Part shown: piece by piece, positions 15,551-23,936 of the stretch
Layout: every line of letters begins with the position of its first letter
How positions within the stretch are numbered: position 1 is the stretch's first letter
DNA from: Ottowia sp.
Lineage (GTDB): Bacteria > Pseudomonadota > Gammaproteobacteria > Burkholderiales > Burkholderiaceae_C
Assembly: GCA_023228705.1 (NCBI GenBank)
Contig: JALOAS010000023.1
Location: 1 to 34,498 of the forward strand
Direction of reading: 5' to 3'
DNA length: 34,498 nucleotides
Made by a program: the position numbers and the translations under genes
The notes under the pieces: generated by a model
Database searches by the model: none
Told to the model about the DNA's origin: nothing
The model's input: only the letters and a program-made list of their open reading frames with translations

Positions 15551-17335
15551 TCAAAGGTTGGCTTGGCCCATGCCAGATTCACCGTTGCACGCCGGCGGTT
15601 TCGCGTCGCCTGCCGCGAGCCGGCTCAAATACTCGGCGACCGGGACGCAGTCCACGATCCGGCCATCGCGCATCGTGGCGACTTCATCGACCATGTCGGC
15701 CAGGCCGCCGAGGCGGTGGGTTATGAGCAAGACGCTGCGTCCGGCCATCGCGATGCGCAGCGCCGCATACAGGTCGGTGATGGTGCCGGCGTCCAGGCCC
15801 TCGGTGGGCTCGTCCAGGACCAAAATGGGCGGATCGGCCAGCAGGATGCGCGCGATCGCGATGCGCCGCGCCTCGCCGCCGGAGACCCGCACGCCGTCTT
15901 CACCGACCCAGGTTTGCAAGCCTTGCGGCAAGGCGGTGACATAGTCTTGCAGTTGCGCCTCCCGGATCACGGCGTCCAGTTGCGCGCCAGTCGCCGCCGG
16001 ATGCGCCAGCCGCAGGTTGTCCTGCAGGCTGGCATCGAACAGATACGGGCGCTGCTCGACCACGCCTATCCTGGCGCGCAGGTCGTCGCCCGGCCAGTGC
16101 TCGAGCGCGGTGCCGCCCAAGGTGATGGTGCCCTGGCTCGGGTAGAGCCTGGTCAAGGCGCCGACGAGGCTGCTCTTGCCAGCGCCCGACGCGCCGACCA
16201 GCGCGATGCGTCGTCCCTGCGGCAGGTCCAGGTCGACGCCCTTGAGTACCCACGGGCCATCGGCGCCATAGCGCAGGCGCACGTCGCGCAAGACGAGGTC
16301 ATTCCGGGTGACAGCCGGCGATGCCGTGGCAGGCTCGGGCACCGGGGGCGGGGTGTCGGCCAGGGCAAATACGCGCCGCGCCGATATCAGCGTCTGGCCC
16401 AGTTGCGCCCACGCTTCGGGCAGCACGGCGACCGGCTCAAAAGCCGCCAGCATCAGCAAGGCAAGCATCACCAGGTTCGGGCCGGAGAGTGCGCCACCCT
16501 GCAGGGCCGGCAGGCCCAGCAACAAGGCGCATAGCGCGCCAAGCTGGGCCGCCAGGACCACGCCGGAATTTCCCAGCGCCTGCAGGCGCTGCAACTGGCG
16601 CTCGGCTGTGCGTTGCTGCGCCGCAACGGCGAAGATCCTTGCCGCGTGCGCATCTTCGGCGCCGTAGAGCGCCAGCTCGGCGCGCCCGCGCAGGCCATCG
16701 CTGGCCAGCTCGCGCAAGGCGTCGTTGCAGGCCACGACGATGTCGCTGGGTGCATGGCCCCGGCGCAGCGTCCAGCGCGGCAACCACGCGCCCGCAAGGA
16801 GAAAGAGCAGCAACACGGGCAGGCCCAGTATGGGCAGGTGAATCAGCGTGACGACGCTGACCACGAGCATCACCACGAGCGCAACCGCCAGCGGCGCCAG
16901 CGCCCCGAGATAGGCATGCTCCAGGGCATCGACATCGGCGCGCAGGCGCGAAAACAGCTCGGTGCTGCGGCGCTCGGCTAGCGCGGCCGGCGCCAGCGGC
17001 ACCAGGCGTTCAAACAGCCACACCCGCAGCCGCGCCAGGATGCGGAACGTGGCTTCATGGCTCACCAGTCGCTCGGCGTAGCGCCCGCCGGTGCGCAGGA
17101 TGGCAAACAGCCGGATCAGTGCCGCTGGGGTGTAGTAGTTGATCGCCGCCCCACCCGCGCCGACCAGTGCCATGCTGGTAATGAAGTGACCGGAAATTGC
17201 CAGCAGGGCTATGCCTGACAAGGTACTGACCAGCGCCAGCGCCAGTCCGGACAGCATCCACGGGCGCTGCTGCTTCATCAGCCCCAGCAAACGCCACATC
17301 AGCGGCCAGGCGTCGCTCGCTGTCGGGCGACTCAT
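15551..17335 (-). CDS. cydC: Cysteine/glutathione ABC exporter subunit CydC
   Basis: This 594-residue protein is a fused membrane-plus-ATPase half-transporter. Six hydrophobic helices (about 25-310) include LSGIALLAISGHFITSMAL, a region typical of CydC. The ATPase part has Walker A LVGASGAGKSSLVG, the signature VSGGEARRIAIARI and Walker B ILVLDEPTEGLD. With CydD it exports cysteine and glutathione to the periplasm, which is needed for haem d and cytochrome bd assembly. The ATGA overlap with cydD (17332-17335) indicates coupled translation. It closes the cyd operon and ends 42 bp from palindromic element copy A. Confidence 0.93.
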   Translation of the reverse strand: MSRPTASDAWPLMWRLLGLMKQQRPWMLSGLALALVSTLSGIALLAISGHFITSMALVGAGGAAINYYTPAALIRLFAILRTGGRYAERLVSHEATFRILARLRVWLFERLVPLAPAALAERRSTELFSRLRADVDALEHAYLGALAPLAVALVVMLVVSVVTLIHLPILGLPVLLLFLLAGAWLPRWTLRRGHAPSDIVVACNDALRELASDGLRGRAELALYGAEDAHAARIFAVAAQQRTAERQLQRLQALGNSGVVLAAQLGALCALLLGLPALQGGALSGPNLVMLALLMLAAFEPVAVLPEAWAQLGQTLISARRVFALADTPPPVPEPATASPAVTRNDLVLRDVRLRYGADGPWVLKGVDLDLPQGRRIALVGASGAGKSSLVGALTRLYPSQGTITLGGTALEHWPGDDLRARIGVVEQRPYLFDASLQDNLRLAHPAATGAQLDAVIREAQLQDYVTALPQGLQTWVGEDGVRVSGGEARRIAIARILLADPPILVLDEPTEGLDAGTITDLYAALRIAMAGRSVLLITHRLGGLADMVDEVATMRDGRIVDCVPVAEYLSRLAAGDAKPPACNGESGMGQANL

Positions 17336-19074
17336 GCGGCACGCTCGGCAGCAAGAAAATCCGCGAACACGCCGCCCGCGGCATGCAATGCATCGACGCG
17401 GCCGGTCTCGACGATCCTGCCACCCGCCAGCACCGCCACGCGCGCGTCATCGGCGAGACGGTCCAGTCGATGCGCGATGCGGATCACGGTCCGGCCTTTG
17501 GCCAGCTTCTGCAGCGCGGCATCGACCGTCGCGGCCGTCGCGGCGTCCAGGTGCTGGGTCGGTTCGTCCAGCAAGAGCAGGGGCGCATCACGCAACCAGG
17601 CACGCGCCAGCCCGAGGCGCTGGCGCTCTCCGCCAGACAGGCCATGGCCATGCTCGCCCAGCGGCGTGTCCAGCCCCTGCGGCAGGCGCGCCACCACATC
17701 CACGAGTGCAGCGGCCTGTAATGCGTGCTGCACGCGGGTTTGATCCGCATCGGGCGCGGCCATCATCAGGTTGTCGCGCAGGCTGCCGTGAAAGACGTGC
17801 GCGCGCTGCGGCACCCAGGCGATGTGTTGCCGCCATGCCCTGATGTCGAGCGTGGCCAGGTTCCGTCCGTTGACGAGAATGCGCCCTTGTTGCGGGATAG
17901 CAAATCCCATCAGCAGGCTCAGCAGCGTGCTCTTGCCGCTGCCGCTGCTGCCCACCAGGGTCAGCGCCGTGCCGGCATCGACCGCCAGATCCAGCCCATC
18001 CAATACCCTGCGGCCCAGCTCGTGAGAAAAACACACCTGTTCGAAGGCCAGGGCAACCTGGCGCGCGGCGAAGCCGGCTGCAGGTTTGGACGCAGCGTCC
18101 TTGGCCACTTCATCTGCGGGCGCATTCAACAGGGTGATCAGATCTTCCGCTGCCGCCGCGGCCTCCATGCGTCGGTGGCGTTGCGTGCCAAGGGCGCGCA
18201 AGGGCAGGAACAGCTCCGGCGCCAGCAACAAGACGAACAGGCCCTGCGCAAAGCCTATCGTGCCCCACATCAGCCGGAACCCGATCAACACCGCCAGTAC
18301 CGCGATACTGACGGTGGCAAAAAATTCCAGCACCAGCGCCGACAGGAAGGCGATGCGCAAGACCGCCATGGTCTCCTTGCGCCAGGCTTCGCCGGTGGCG
18401 GCCAGCAGGGCTGCCTCGCGCGCACTGGCGCGGCACAGGCGCAGCGTGGTCAAGCCGGACAGGGCATCCATAAAGCGGGCTCCCATGCGCCGCAGCCGCA
18501 ACCAGCGCCGCTGGCTCGCGCGTGCCGCGGCGCCGCCGACCAGCACCATGAAAAACGGAATCAGCGGTGCCGTCACAAACAGGATCAGCGCCGACCACGG
18601 GTCGGCGGGCAGGGCTGCGAGCAGGATGATGGCCGGAATCGCGGCCGACAGCGCCACCTGCGGCAGATAGCCTGCGTAATAGGGAACAAGCGCCTGCACG
18701 CCATCGACGCTGCGCGTGACGATGTCACCGCTGGATTGGCGCGCGGCCCAGCGCGGGCCCAGCTCGCGCAGGCGCTGCTCCAGCGCGCGACGCACGTTGT
18801 TGCCGACCTTGGCGCCGGCTTCGAAGGTGAGCTGACGTTGCCACACGCCAAGCGCAAAGCGGGCCAGCGCGATGACCGGCAGGGCAAGCACAGCGGGCCA
18901 GAGCTCAGCCAGGCCGCGTTCGGCCAGCACCGCCTGTGCAAGCGTCCAGGCCATCAGCCAGGCGCCCATGCACAACAGGACGGCCTGCGTGCTTCCGGCG
19001 GCGACCCCGGCCGCGAGCAGGCCGCGCACCGGATGTGCTTGTGCGCGCAGCCAAGCCGACGTGGAAACGCTCAT
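17332..19074 (-). CDS. cydD: Cysteine/glutathione ABC exporter subunit CydD
   Basis: The 580-residue half-transporter pairs with CydC. Membrane part markers are RRALEQRLRELGPRWAARQS with GDIVTRSVDGVQALVPYYAG, the cytoplasmic loop typical of CydD, and LIPFFMVLVGGAAARASQRR. The ATPase part carries Walker A LVGSSGSGKSTLLS, signature LSGGERQRLGLARA and Walker B LLLLDEPTQHLD. The ATG at 19074 is taken as the start because GGACGG lies upstream and the protein then begins MSVSTSAWLR, a normal family length; a GTG at 19101 would add nine residues. It follows the cydX-like gene by 71 bp in the same direction. Confidence 0.93.
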   Translation of the reverse strand: MSVSTSAWLRAQAHPVRGLLAAGVAAGSTQAVLLCMGAWLMAWTLAQAVLAERGLAELWPAVLALPVIALARFALGVWQRQLTFEAGAKVGNNVRRALEQRLRELGPRWAARQSSGDIVTRSVDGVQALVPYYAGYLPQVALSAAIPAIILLAALPADPWSALILFVTAPLIPFFMVLVGGAAARASQRRWLRLRRMGARFMDALSGLTTLRLCRASAREAALLAATGEAWRKETMAVLRIAFLSALVLEFFATVSIAVLAVLIGFRLMWGTIGFAQGLFVLLLAPELFLPLRALGTQRHRRMEAAAAAEDLITLLNAPADEVAKDAASKPAAGFAARQVALAFEQVCFSHELGRRVLDGLDLAVDAGTALTLVGSSGSGKSTLLSLLMGFAIPQQGRILVNGRNLATLDIRAWRQHIAWVPQRAHVFHGSLRDNLMMAAPDADQTRVQHALQAAALVDVVARLPQGLDTPLGEHGHGLSGGERQRLGLARAWLRDAPLLLLDEPTQHLDAATAATVDAALQKLAKGRTVIRIAHRLDRLADDARVAVLAGGRIVETGRVDALHAAGGVFADFLAAERAA

Positions 19075-19145
19075 CGTGCCGTCCAGGGGCGGCGCCGGCA
19101 CCAGGCTGGGTCCGCGGATGCAGGCTCGAGCAAAGCCGGGCGCAA

Positions 19146-19364
19146 TCAGGCTTGCTTGCCGCCGGAACCTGCAGCCGCCTTGCGCGCGGCGCGCTCATCC
19201 TGGGTATCGAGCATGACGCCGCCTGCGGCGGTGACCAGCACGATCATGCCGCTGCCGACCAGCCAGGCGAAATACCAGGTGCCCATCTCGCCCAGCACGA
19301 TCGCCAGCAGGATCACGACCACGGCGATCAGCATGAACAGAACGAACAGGAAGAACGTTTTCAT
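19146..19364 (-). CDS. cydX: CydX-like small subunit of cytochrome bd oxidase with an extra N-terminal membrane helix
   Basis: A 72-residue protein lies between cydB and cydD, the usual place for cydX. Its second half contains WYFAWLVG (about residues 30-37), close to the MWYFAWILG that opens E. coli CydX, followed by a hydrophobic helix and a charged tail (DTQDERAARKAAAG). E. coli CydX has one helix and 37 residues and stabilises the CydAB haem site. Here about 26 hydrophobic residues (MKTFFLFVLFMLIAVVVILL) precede that motif, giving two predicted helices. GAGGA sits 6 nt before the ATG at 19364, supporting the long form. A shorter product from the internal ATG in GEMGTWYF is possible but lacks a well spaced ribosome binding site. 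Confidence 0.72.
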   Translation of the reverse strand: MKTFFLFVLFMLIAVVVILLAIVLGEMGTWYFAWLVGSGMIVLVTAAGGVMLDTQDERAARKAAAGSGGKQA

Positions 19365-19373
19365 GGGCAATCC

Positions 19374-20507
19374 TCAATAGTCGTGCTCGTCGCTCTCGAC
19401 ATGCCCGGCCGTGACCTTGCCGCGCATGATGTAGAAGGCCCAGCTCGTGTACCAGATGACCAGCGGCAGCAGGACCACGGTAAAGCCGAGCATCCAGAGC
19501 AGCGTCAGCTCGCTGGAGCTTGCGTTCCAGATGGTCAGGCTCTGTGCCGGCTCGAGGCTGGAGGGCAGGAGAAACGGAAACAGCGCCACGCCGGCGGTGC
19601 TGATGACGCCGGTCCAGGCCAGCGCGCCAAACCACCAGGCCAGGAGTCCGCGGCGGGCGTTGGCGGCAAGAAAGCCGAGCAGCATGCCGGCCAAGCCCAG
19701 GACCGGCAGCAGCCACAACAGCGGCTGGCCGCGGAAGTTGGCAAACCACGCGCCTGGCGCAACACTCACCATTTGCTGCAGCGGCGTTTGCGGCACGCCG
19801 GCACCGGGGCTTTGCGTCAGCACAAAGCCCTGCATCGTGTACACCCAGATGCCGCCGATGGCAAACAGCACGATGGCCAGCAGCGACGCATGGCGTGCCA
19901 GACGATGGCTGCGCTGATGAATCACGCCCTCGGCACCCTTCATCACGGTCACTGCGCCCATGAAGACCGCCAGTGACACGGCCAGCAGGCCGCACAGGAT
20001 GGCGAACGGATTGAGCAGCGCGATGAACGAGCCGCTGTAGGTCGAGGTGAGGTTCCAGCTGAAGTCAAAAGGCACGCCCAGGAACAGGTTGCCGAACGCG
20101 GCGCCAAAGACCACCATGGGCACCAGCCCACTGATGAACAGCGCCCAGTCCCACATGCCGCGCCACCTGGCAGACGCCAGGTGATCGCGATACCCGAAGC
20201 CCAGCGGTCGCAGGATCATGGCCCACAGCAACAGCAGCATGACGATGTAGAAACCCGAGAATGCGGTGGCGTAAATCAGCGGGAACGCCGCGAAGACCGC
20301 GCCGCCACCCAGCACGAACCAGACCTGGTTGCCCTCCCAGTGCGGGTCGATGATCCGCAGCACCACCCGGCGCTCGGTGTCGGTGCGTCCGACATGGCGC
20401 AGGATCGTGCCCACGCCCATGTCCATCCCGACCATCACGGCCACGGCAATCAGCAGGACACCGAGCAGCAGCCACCAGAGAAGTTGCAAGACAGCGTAGG
20501 TTTCCAT
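19374..20507 (-). CDS. cydB: Cytochrome bd ubiquinol oxidase subunit II
   Basis: This 377-residue membrane protein is CydB, the structural partner of CydA in the quinol oxidase that reduces oxygen to water under low oxygen. Recognisable parts are GMDMGVGTIL with Asp29, DPHWEGNQVWFVLGGGAVFA, the central FDFSWNLTSTYSGSFIALLN and the C-terminal LPLVIWYTSWAFYIMRGKV. Length and number of hydrophobic helices fit the E. coli-type subunit. It starts 3 bp after cydA and ends 9 bp before the cydX-like gene, so it is the second gene of a five-gene operon. Confidence 0.97.
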   Translation of the reverse strand: METYAVLQLLWWLLLGVLLIAVAVMVGMDMGVGTILRHVGRTDTERRVVLRIIDPHWEGNQVWFVLGGGAVFAAFPLIYATAFSGFYIVMLLLLWAMILRPLGFGYRDHLASARWRGMWDWALFISGLVPMVVFGAAFGNLFLGVPFDFSWNLTSTYSGSFIALLNPFAILCGLLAVSLAVFMGAVTVMKGAEGVIHQRSHRLARHASLLAIVLFAIGGIWVYTMQGFVLTQSPGAGVPQTPLQQMVSVAPGAWFANFRGQPLLWLLPVLGLAGMLLGFLAANARRGLLAWWFGALAWTGVISTAGVALFPFLLPSSLEPAQSLTIWNASSSELTLLWMLGFTVVLLPLVIWYTSWAFYIMRGKVTAGHVESDEHDY

Positions 20508-20510
20508 GGA

Positions 20511-22109
20511 TCAGGCTCCCGCGTAGCCGGCCGCCTGGCCGTCAAGATGGCGATCATCGGCGGCGGCACCCGAGCCGTCGCCGCCATCATCCGGCGCCGC
20601 CGGTCCGATGCGGATCGCGCGCACCATCAGGTACATTTCCGCAACGATGAACGCGGTGTACAAGGCGACGAAACCCGCCAGCGAAAACACCATGTACCCC
20701 ACGCTGTGGGTCGAGGCCGACATCCAGGTTGGCAGCACCTCGTATACGGTCCAGGGCTGTCGTCCGAGCTCGGCGACCAGCCAGCCAAACTCGTTGGCCA
20801 GGAACGGCACCGGAATCATCCACACCGCCACCCTCAGGAACCAGCGCTGGTGCTGGACGTCGTTGCGCAGGCTGTAGATCACCGCAAGGACGAAGAACGC
20901 CAGCATCCCCAGCCCCATCGCGACCATCAGGCGGAAAGACCAGAAGATCGTCGCCACATGCGGGATGGTGTCGCTTGCGGCCTGGCTGATCTGCGCGTCC
21001 GTGGCGGCACCCACATCCTCGGCATAGCGGTGCACCAGAAAGCCGTAGCCGAGGTCCGATTCATGCGCGCGGAACTGCTCGAGCGCGGTCGCATCGCCCG
21101 GATTGCGTGACAGCGTCTGCAGTGCCTGGACCGCGGGAATGCCGTTGCGTATTCGCTGCGTCGCCCGTTTTTCGAGTTCATCGAATCCCGGTACGGTACC
21201 GTCGAGGGAGTGGGTCACCAGCAGCGAGAGCGCGTACGGAATCTGCACTTCGCCGTAGTTGGTCTGGTCCTTCTGCGAGGGAAAGCCGACCAGGTTGAAT
21301 GGCATGGGCGCCGGCTCGCTCTGCCACAAGCCCTCCATCGCTGCCAGCTTGGCCGGCTGCGCCTGGCCACCGACAAAGCCCAGCGCATCGCCCAGCGTGA
21401 TCACGCCGGCGGTGGAAAGCACGCCAAACAGCGCCGCCATCCGGAACGAGCGCCGCGCAAGCTCCATGTGCCGGCGCTTCAACATGTACCAGGCACTGAT
21501 GCCGGCGACGAAAATCGCCCCCGTGACGTAGCCCGCGATGCTGGTGTGCACGAACTTGGCCTGCGCGTTGGCGCTGAAGATCAGCTCGCCAAAGCTGGCC
21601 AGCTCCATGCGCATGGTGACCGGGTTGAAGAACGCGCCTTCCGGCATCTGCATGAAGCTGTTGGCAACCAGGATCCACAGCGCCGACAGGTTGGACCCCA
21701 GCGCCACCATGTAGGTCACCGCCAGGTGCTGGCCCCGCGACATGCGGTCCCAGCCAAACACCATCATGCCGATGAAGGTGGCCTCGAGAAAGAACGCCAT
21801 CAGCCCTTCGATCGCCAGCGGTGCGCCGAAGATGTCGCCGACAAAGCTGGAGTAGAACGACCAGTTGGTGCCGAACTGGAACTCCATCGTGAGCCCGGTG
21901 GCGACGCCAAGCGCAAAGTTGATGAGGAAGAGCTTGGTCCAGAACCGGGTGATGTCGCGGTAGATCTGCTTGCCGGTGGTGACGTAGACCGTCTCCATCG
22001 CCGCGATCATCAGCGACAGCCCGAGAGTCAGCGGAACAAACAGGTAGTGATACAGCGCCGTGATGGCAAATTGCCAACGTGACAGTTCAACAACGCTGAG
22101 TTCAAACAT
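20511..22109 (-). CDS. cydA: Cytochrome bd ubiquinol oxidase subunit I
   Basis: The 532-residue protein is a close relative of E. coli CydA of the long Q-loop type. Haem ligands expected from that enzyme are seen: His21 (ALYHYLF), His188 (KFVHTSIAG) and the Met in FRLMVAMG; Glu101 and Glu109 (AIEGLMAFFLEATF) match the proton-pathway acids. The quinol region contains FGWLVAELGRQPW, with the conserved GRQPW. The C-terminal 25 residues (Asp/Gly/Ala-rich) are poorly conserved. It oxidises ubiquinol at the periplasmic side and reduces oxygen, conserving energy without pumping. First gene of the cyd operon; GAAGGG lies about 8 nt before the ATG. The upstream spacer (22110-22377) shows no clear FNR or ArcA box. 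Confidence 0.97.
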   Translation of the reverse strand: MFELSVVELSRWQFAITALYHYLFVPLTLGLSLMIAAMETVYVTTGKQIYRDITRFWTKLFLINFALGVATGLTMEFQFGTNWSFYSSFVGDIFGAPLAIEGLMAFFLEATFIGMMVFGWDRMSRGQHLAVTYMVALGSNLSALWILVANSFMQMPEGAFFNPVTMRMELASFGELIFSANAQAKFVHTSIAGYVTGAIFVAGISAWYMLKRRHMELARRSFRMAALFGVLSTAGVITLGDALGFVGGQAQPAKLAAMEGLWQSEPAPMPFNLVGFPSQKDQTNYGEVQIPYALSLLVTHSLDGTVPGFDELEKRATQRIRNGIPAVQALQTLSRNPGDATALEQFRAHESDLGYGFLVHRYAEDVGAATDAQISQAASDTIPHVATIFWSFRLMVAMGLGMLAFFVLAVIYSLRNDVQHQRWFLRVAVWMIPVPFLANEFGWLVAELGRQPWTVYEVLPTWMSASTHSVGYMVFSLAGFVALYTAFIVAEMYLMVRAIRIGPAAPDDGGDGSGAAADDRHLDGQAAGYAGA

Positions 22110-22377
22110 GGCAGAGGCCCTTCACGTGGTCCGGATTGACAGGCAGCAAGGATGCATATTGCCTCATGCTCGTTCGTGTCTGCTTGAGCATAAGGGTACA
22201 TGAAAAATTCAGGCGCATGTTCTGTGCGAGGGGTTTGATCGGCGAGGTCGGCAGGAAAGCGCCTTGCTCGTATCCGGGCGCGACCTCGTGCAGAATGCCC
22301 TGTGCGTCCATCGGTTGGCCTGGCGTGACAGGTGTTTTGGAAGTTGGCTCGAACCGGCAGCAGACAGAAACAAAACC

Positions 22378-22782
22378 ATGAAGCACCCACCGACAGCAGC
22401 CACGGTCCGGATACTTGTCTTCCTGGCCATCGTGTGCGCGGTCGCGTTTGGATGGGAAACGTCCAGGAATGCCGGCTTGCAACCGGTCACGGGCACCGTG
22501 ATGGGCTATGCGTACATGGGCTACGCGATTCGCCATGGTGCGCAGGATGGGATGCACCATTCCGAGCTTCGAATCGGGTTGTTTGACAGGATGGGACCCA
22601 TAGGCCGGTTGCAGGCGGGCGACGAGATCCCGCTGCTGGCGAGGCCGGAAGCCCCCGCTGCGGTCATGATCGACTCGTTGGCTGGACGCCATGGCATCAG
22701 CCTGTCGTGCTTCACCCTGCTTCTTCTGTTCGGGGGAGTCATGGCGTGGCGCTGGCATGCTCCCCTGGAGCAGCGGCGTTGA
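22378..22782 (+). CDS. DUF3592-like small membrane protein
   Basis: The ATG at 22378 opens a 134-residue protein with a hydrophobic helix near the N-terminus (VRILVFLAIVCAVAFGW) and another near the C-terminus (FTLLLLFGGVMAWRW). Between them lies a soluble part: TGTVMGYAYMGY, a middle reading LQAGDEIPLLARPEAP, and AAVMIDSLAGRHG. That order of a G-T-V strand, a G-D-E-I-x-L turn and a late I-D-S motif resembles DUF3592 proteins, whose role is unknown. The frame is open further upstream to 22264, but no better start was seen. It is divergent from cydA. Codon use is GC-rich like its neighbours, supporting a real gene. Confidence 0.65.
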   Translation: MKHPPTAATVRILVFLAIVCAVAFGWETSRNAGLQPVTGTVMGYAYMGYAIRHGAQDGMHHSELRIGLFDRMGPIGRLQAGDEIPLLARPEAPAAVMIDSLAGRHGISLSCFTLLLLFGGVMAWRWHAPLEQRR

Positions 22783-22908
22783 AATGGATTTCACCGCGCA
22801 TCACGGGAATCACGGCGCCGCAGGCGAGGGGTGGTCCGGACCCATCAACATGCAGCCAACGGAGCCCGCCACTGCAGTGGCATGAAAACAGGACAGGGGC
22901 GCAAACAA

Positions 22909-23397
22909 ATGTATCTCAACAAGCAGGTCATCGGCCTTGCCGGCTGGCTCCTGCTGACCTTCCTGGCCGCCGGCATCGGCGCTACCGCATCGCTGCACGC
23001 CGGCTCGTTTTACATGCAGTTGGTCCGACCCGAGTGGGCGCCGCCGCCAGCTGTCTTTGGCCCCGTGTGGTCTGTCCTCTACGCGCTCATGGGCATCGCC
23101 GCATGGCTGGTCTGGCGTGCCCGCGGCCTTGCCGCCGCCCGCGTGCCGCTCACCGCGTATGTGGTGCAGCTTGCGGCAAATGCGCTGTGGAGCTGGTTGT
23201 TCTTTGGCTGGCATCGGGGTGCGCTGGCGTTTGTCGACATTCTGGTCCTGTGGCTGCTGATCCTGGTGACGATCGGGCTGTTCTGGCGCGTGCATCGGGT
23301 CGCGGGCGCGCTGCTCGTTCCCTACCTGCTGTGGGTCAGCTTTGCGCTGGCGCTCAACTGGACTGCATGGCGGCTCAACCCGCAGCTCCTGGGCTGA
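22909..23397 (+). CDS. tspO: TspO/MBR family tryptophan-rich sensory protein
   Basis: This 162-residue protein has five hydrophobic helices and the TspO signatures VRPEWAPPPAVFGPVWSVLY and AANALWSWLFFG, with many Trp residues. TspO proteins bind porphyrins and related ligands in the membrane and, in Rhodobacter, affect expression of photosynthesis genes in response to oxygen. Lying next to cytochrome bd genes, a tie to haem or oxygen is plausible but unproven. The start at 22909 is chosen because AGGGG precedes it at workable distance and it gives normal family length; an in-frame ATG at 22882 would add nine residues and has no ribosome binding site. Confidence 0.93.
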   Translation: MYLNKQVIGLAGWLLLTFLAAGIGATASLHAGSFYMQLVRPEWAPPPAVFGPVWSVLYALMGIAAWLVWRARGLAAARVPLTAYVVQLAANALWSWLFFGWHRGALAFVDILVLWLLILVTIGLFWRVHRVAGALLVPYLLWVSFALALNWTAWRLNPQLLG

Positions 23398-23515
23398 TCC
23401 GCATGCGCTCCGTTGCAAGCGCGGTCAACCTGGTTCTTGCCACGCCTGCAGGCAACGCAGGCGGCCGGCAGGCTTCCAGGCCGTGCGCCACGCGGCGCCA
23501 GCGCGGCGGGCAGGC

Positions 23516-23761
23516 ATGAAACCCGCCAAGCTGCCTGCGTGTTGCGGCCGCTACGTCATGCCGCTGATCCTCACCTTCCTCATGACCTTTGCCGTGGCCG
23601 GGATCAGCACCTGGAACGCGATGGAGCGGCTCGACCTGCTGTTCGTCAAGAGCTGGATGAAGTCGTGGATGATTTCCTGGGCCATCGCTTTTGCGGCCAT
23701 GGTCCTGCTCATGCCACTGACGCAGCGCATCGTGGCGCTGCTGGTACGGGACCCGGAATGA
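23516..23761 (+). CDS. DUF2798 family small membrane protein
   Basis: The 81-residue protein has two predicted helices: PLILTFLMTFAVAGISTWNA and SWAIAFAAMVLLMPLTQRIV. The pattern R-Y-V-M-P-L-x-L-T-F-L-M-T, a central Trp-rich turn (KSWMKSWMISW) and a final P-L-x-x-R-I-V is that of DUF2798 proteins, which have no assigned function. The ATG at 23516 is used because the family begins a few residues before the R-Y motif; the open frame extends to 23342 but overlaps tspO and is not credible. It lies 118 bp after tspO on the same strand. Confidence 0.75.
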   Translation: MKPAKLPACCGRYVMPLILTFLMTFAVAGISTWNAMERLDLLFVKSWMKSWMISWAIAFAAMVLLMPLTQRIVALLVRDPE

Positions 23762-23831
23762 GGGAGCATGCGGGTTTGCCGCTCCTGACGCAGGGTGCCG
23801 CGCGAGGCAGCGGCGGTGCTGTCTGGCACTT

Positions 23832-23848
23832 GTGGTTAAATAACCCAC
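23832..23848 (+). promoter_or_regulatory. AT-rich inverted repeat upstream of pntAA
   Basis: The sequence GTGGTTAAATAACCCAC is an imperfect palindrome (GTGG-TTA / TAA-CCCAC) about 90 bp before the pntAA start and is the only AT-rich patch in the spacer. It could be a -10 region or an operator. No -35 element with good match was seen, so this is a pattern-only call. Confidence 0.3.
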
Positions 23849-23936
23849 TTGGCCGGAACGGGGTCTTTGCGGACGTTGTGTGCAAGCCGAGGCCCGGTGG
23901 CGCGGGCCGCCGGTTTTCCGTACGAGGAGGATTTGT

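Noticed and set aside
22110..22377. FNR box upstream of cydA (a TTGAT half-site near 22235)
   Set aside because: No matching ATCAA half-site lies at the right spacing.
23801..23936. Sigma-54 promoter upstream of pntAA (TGGCAC at about 23824)
   Set aside because: The required GC element at -12 spacing is absent.
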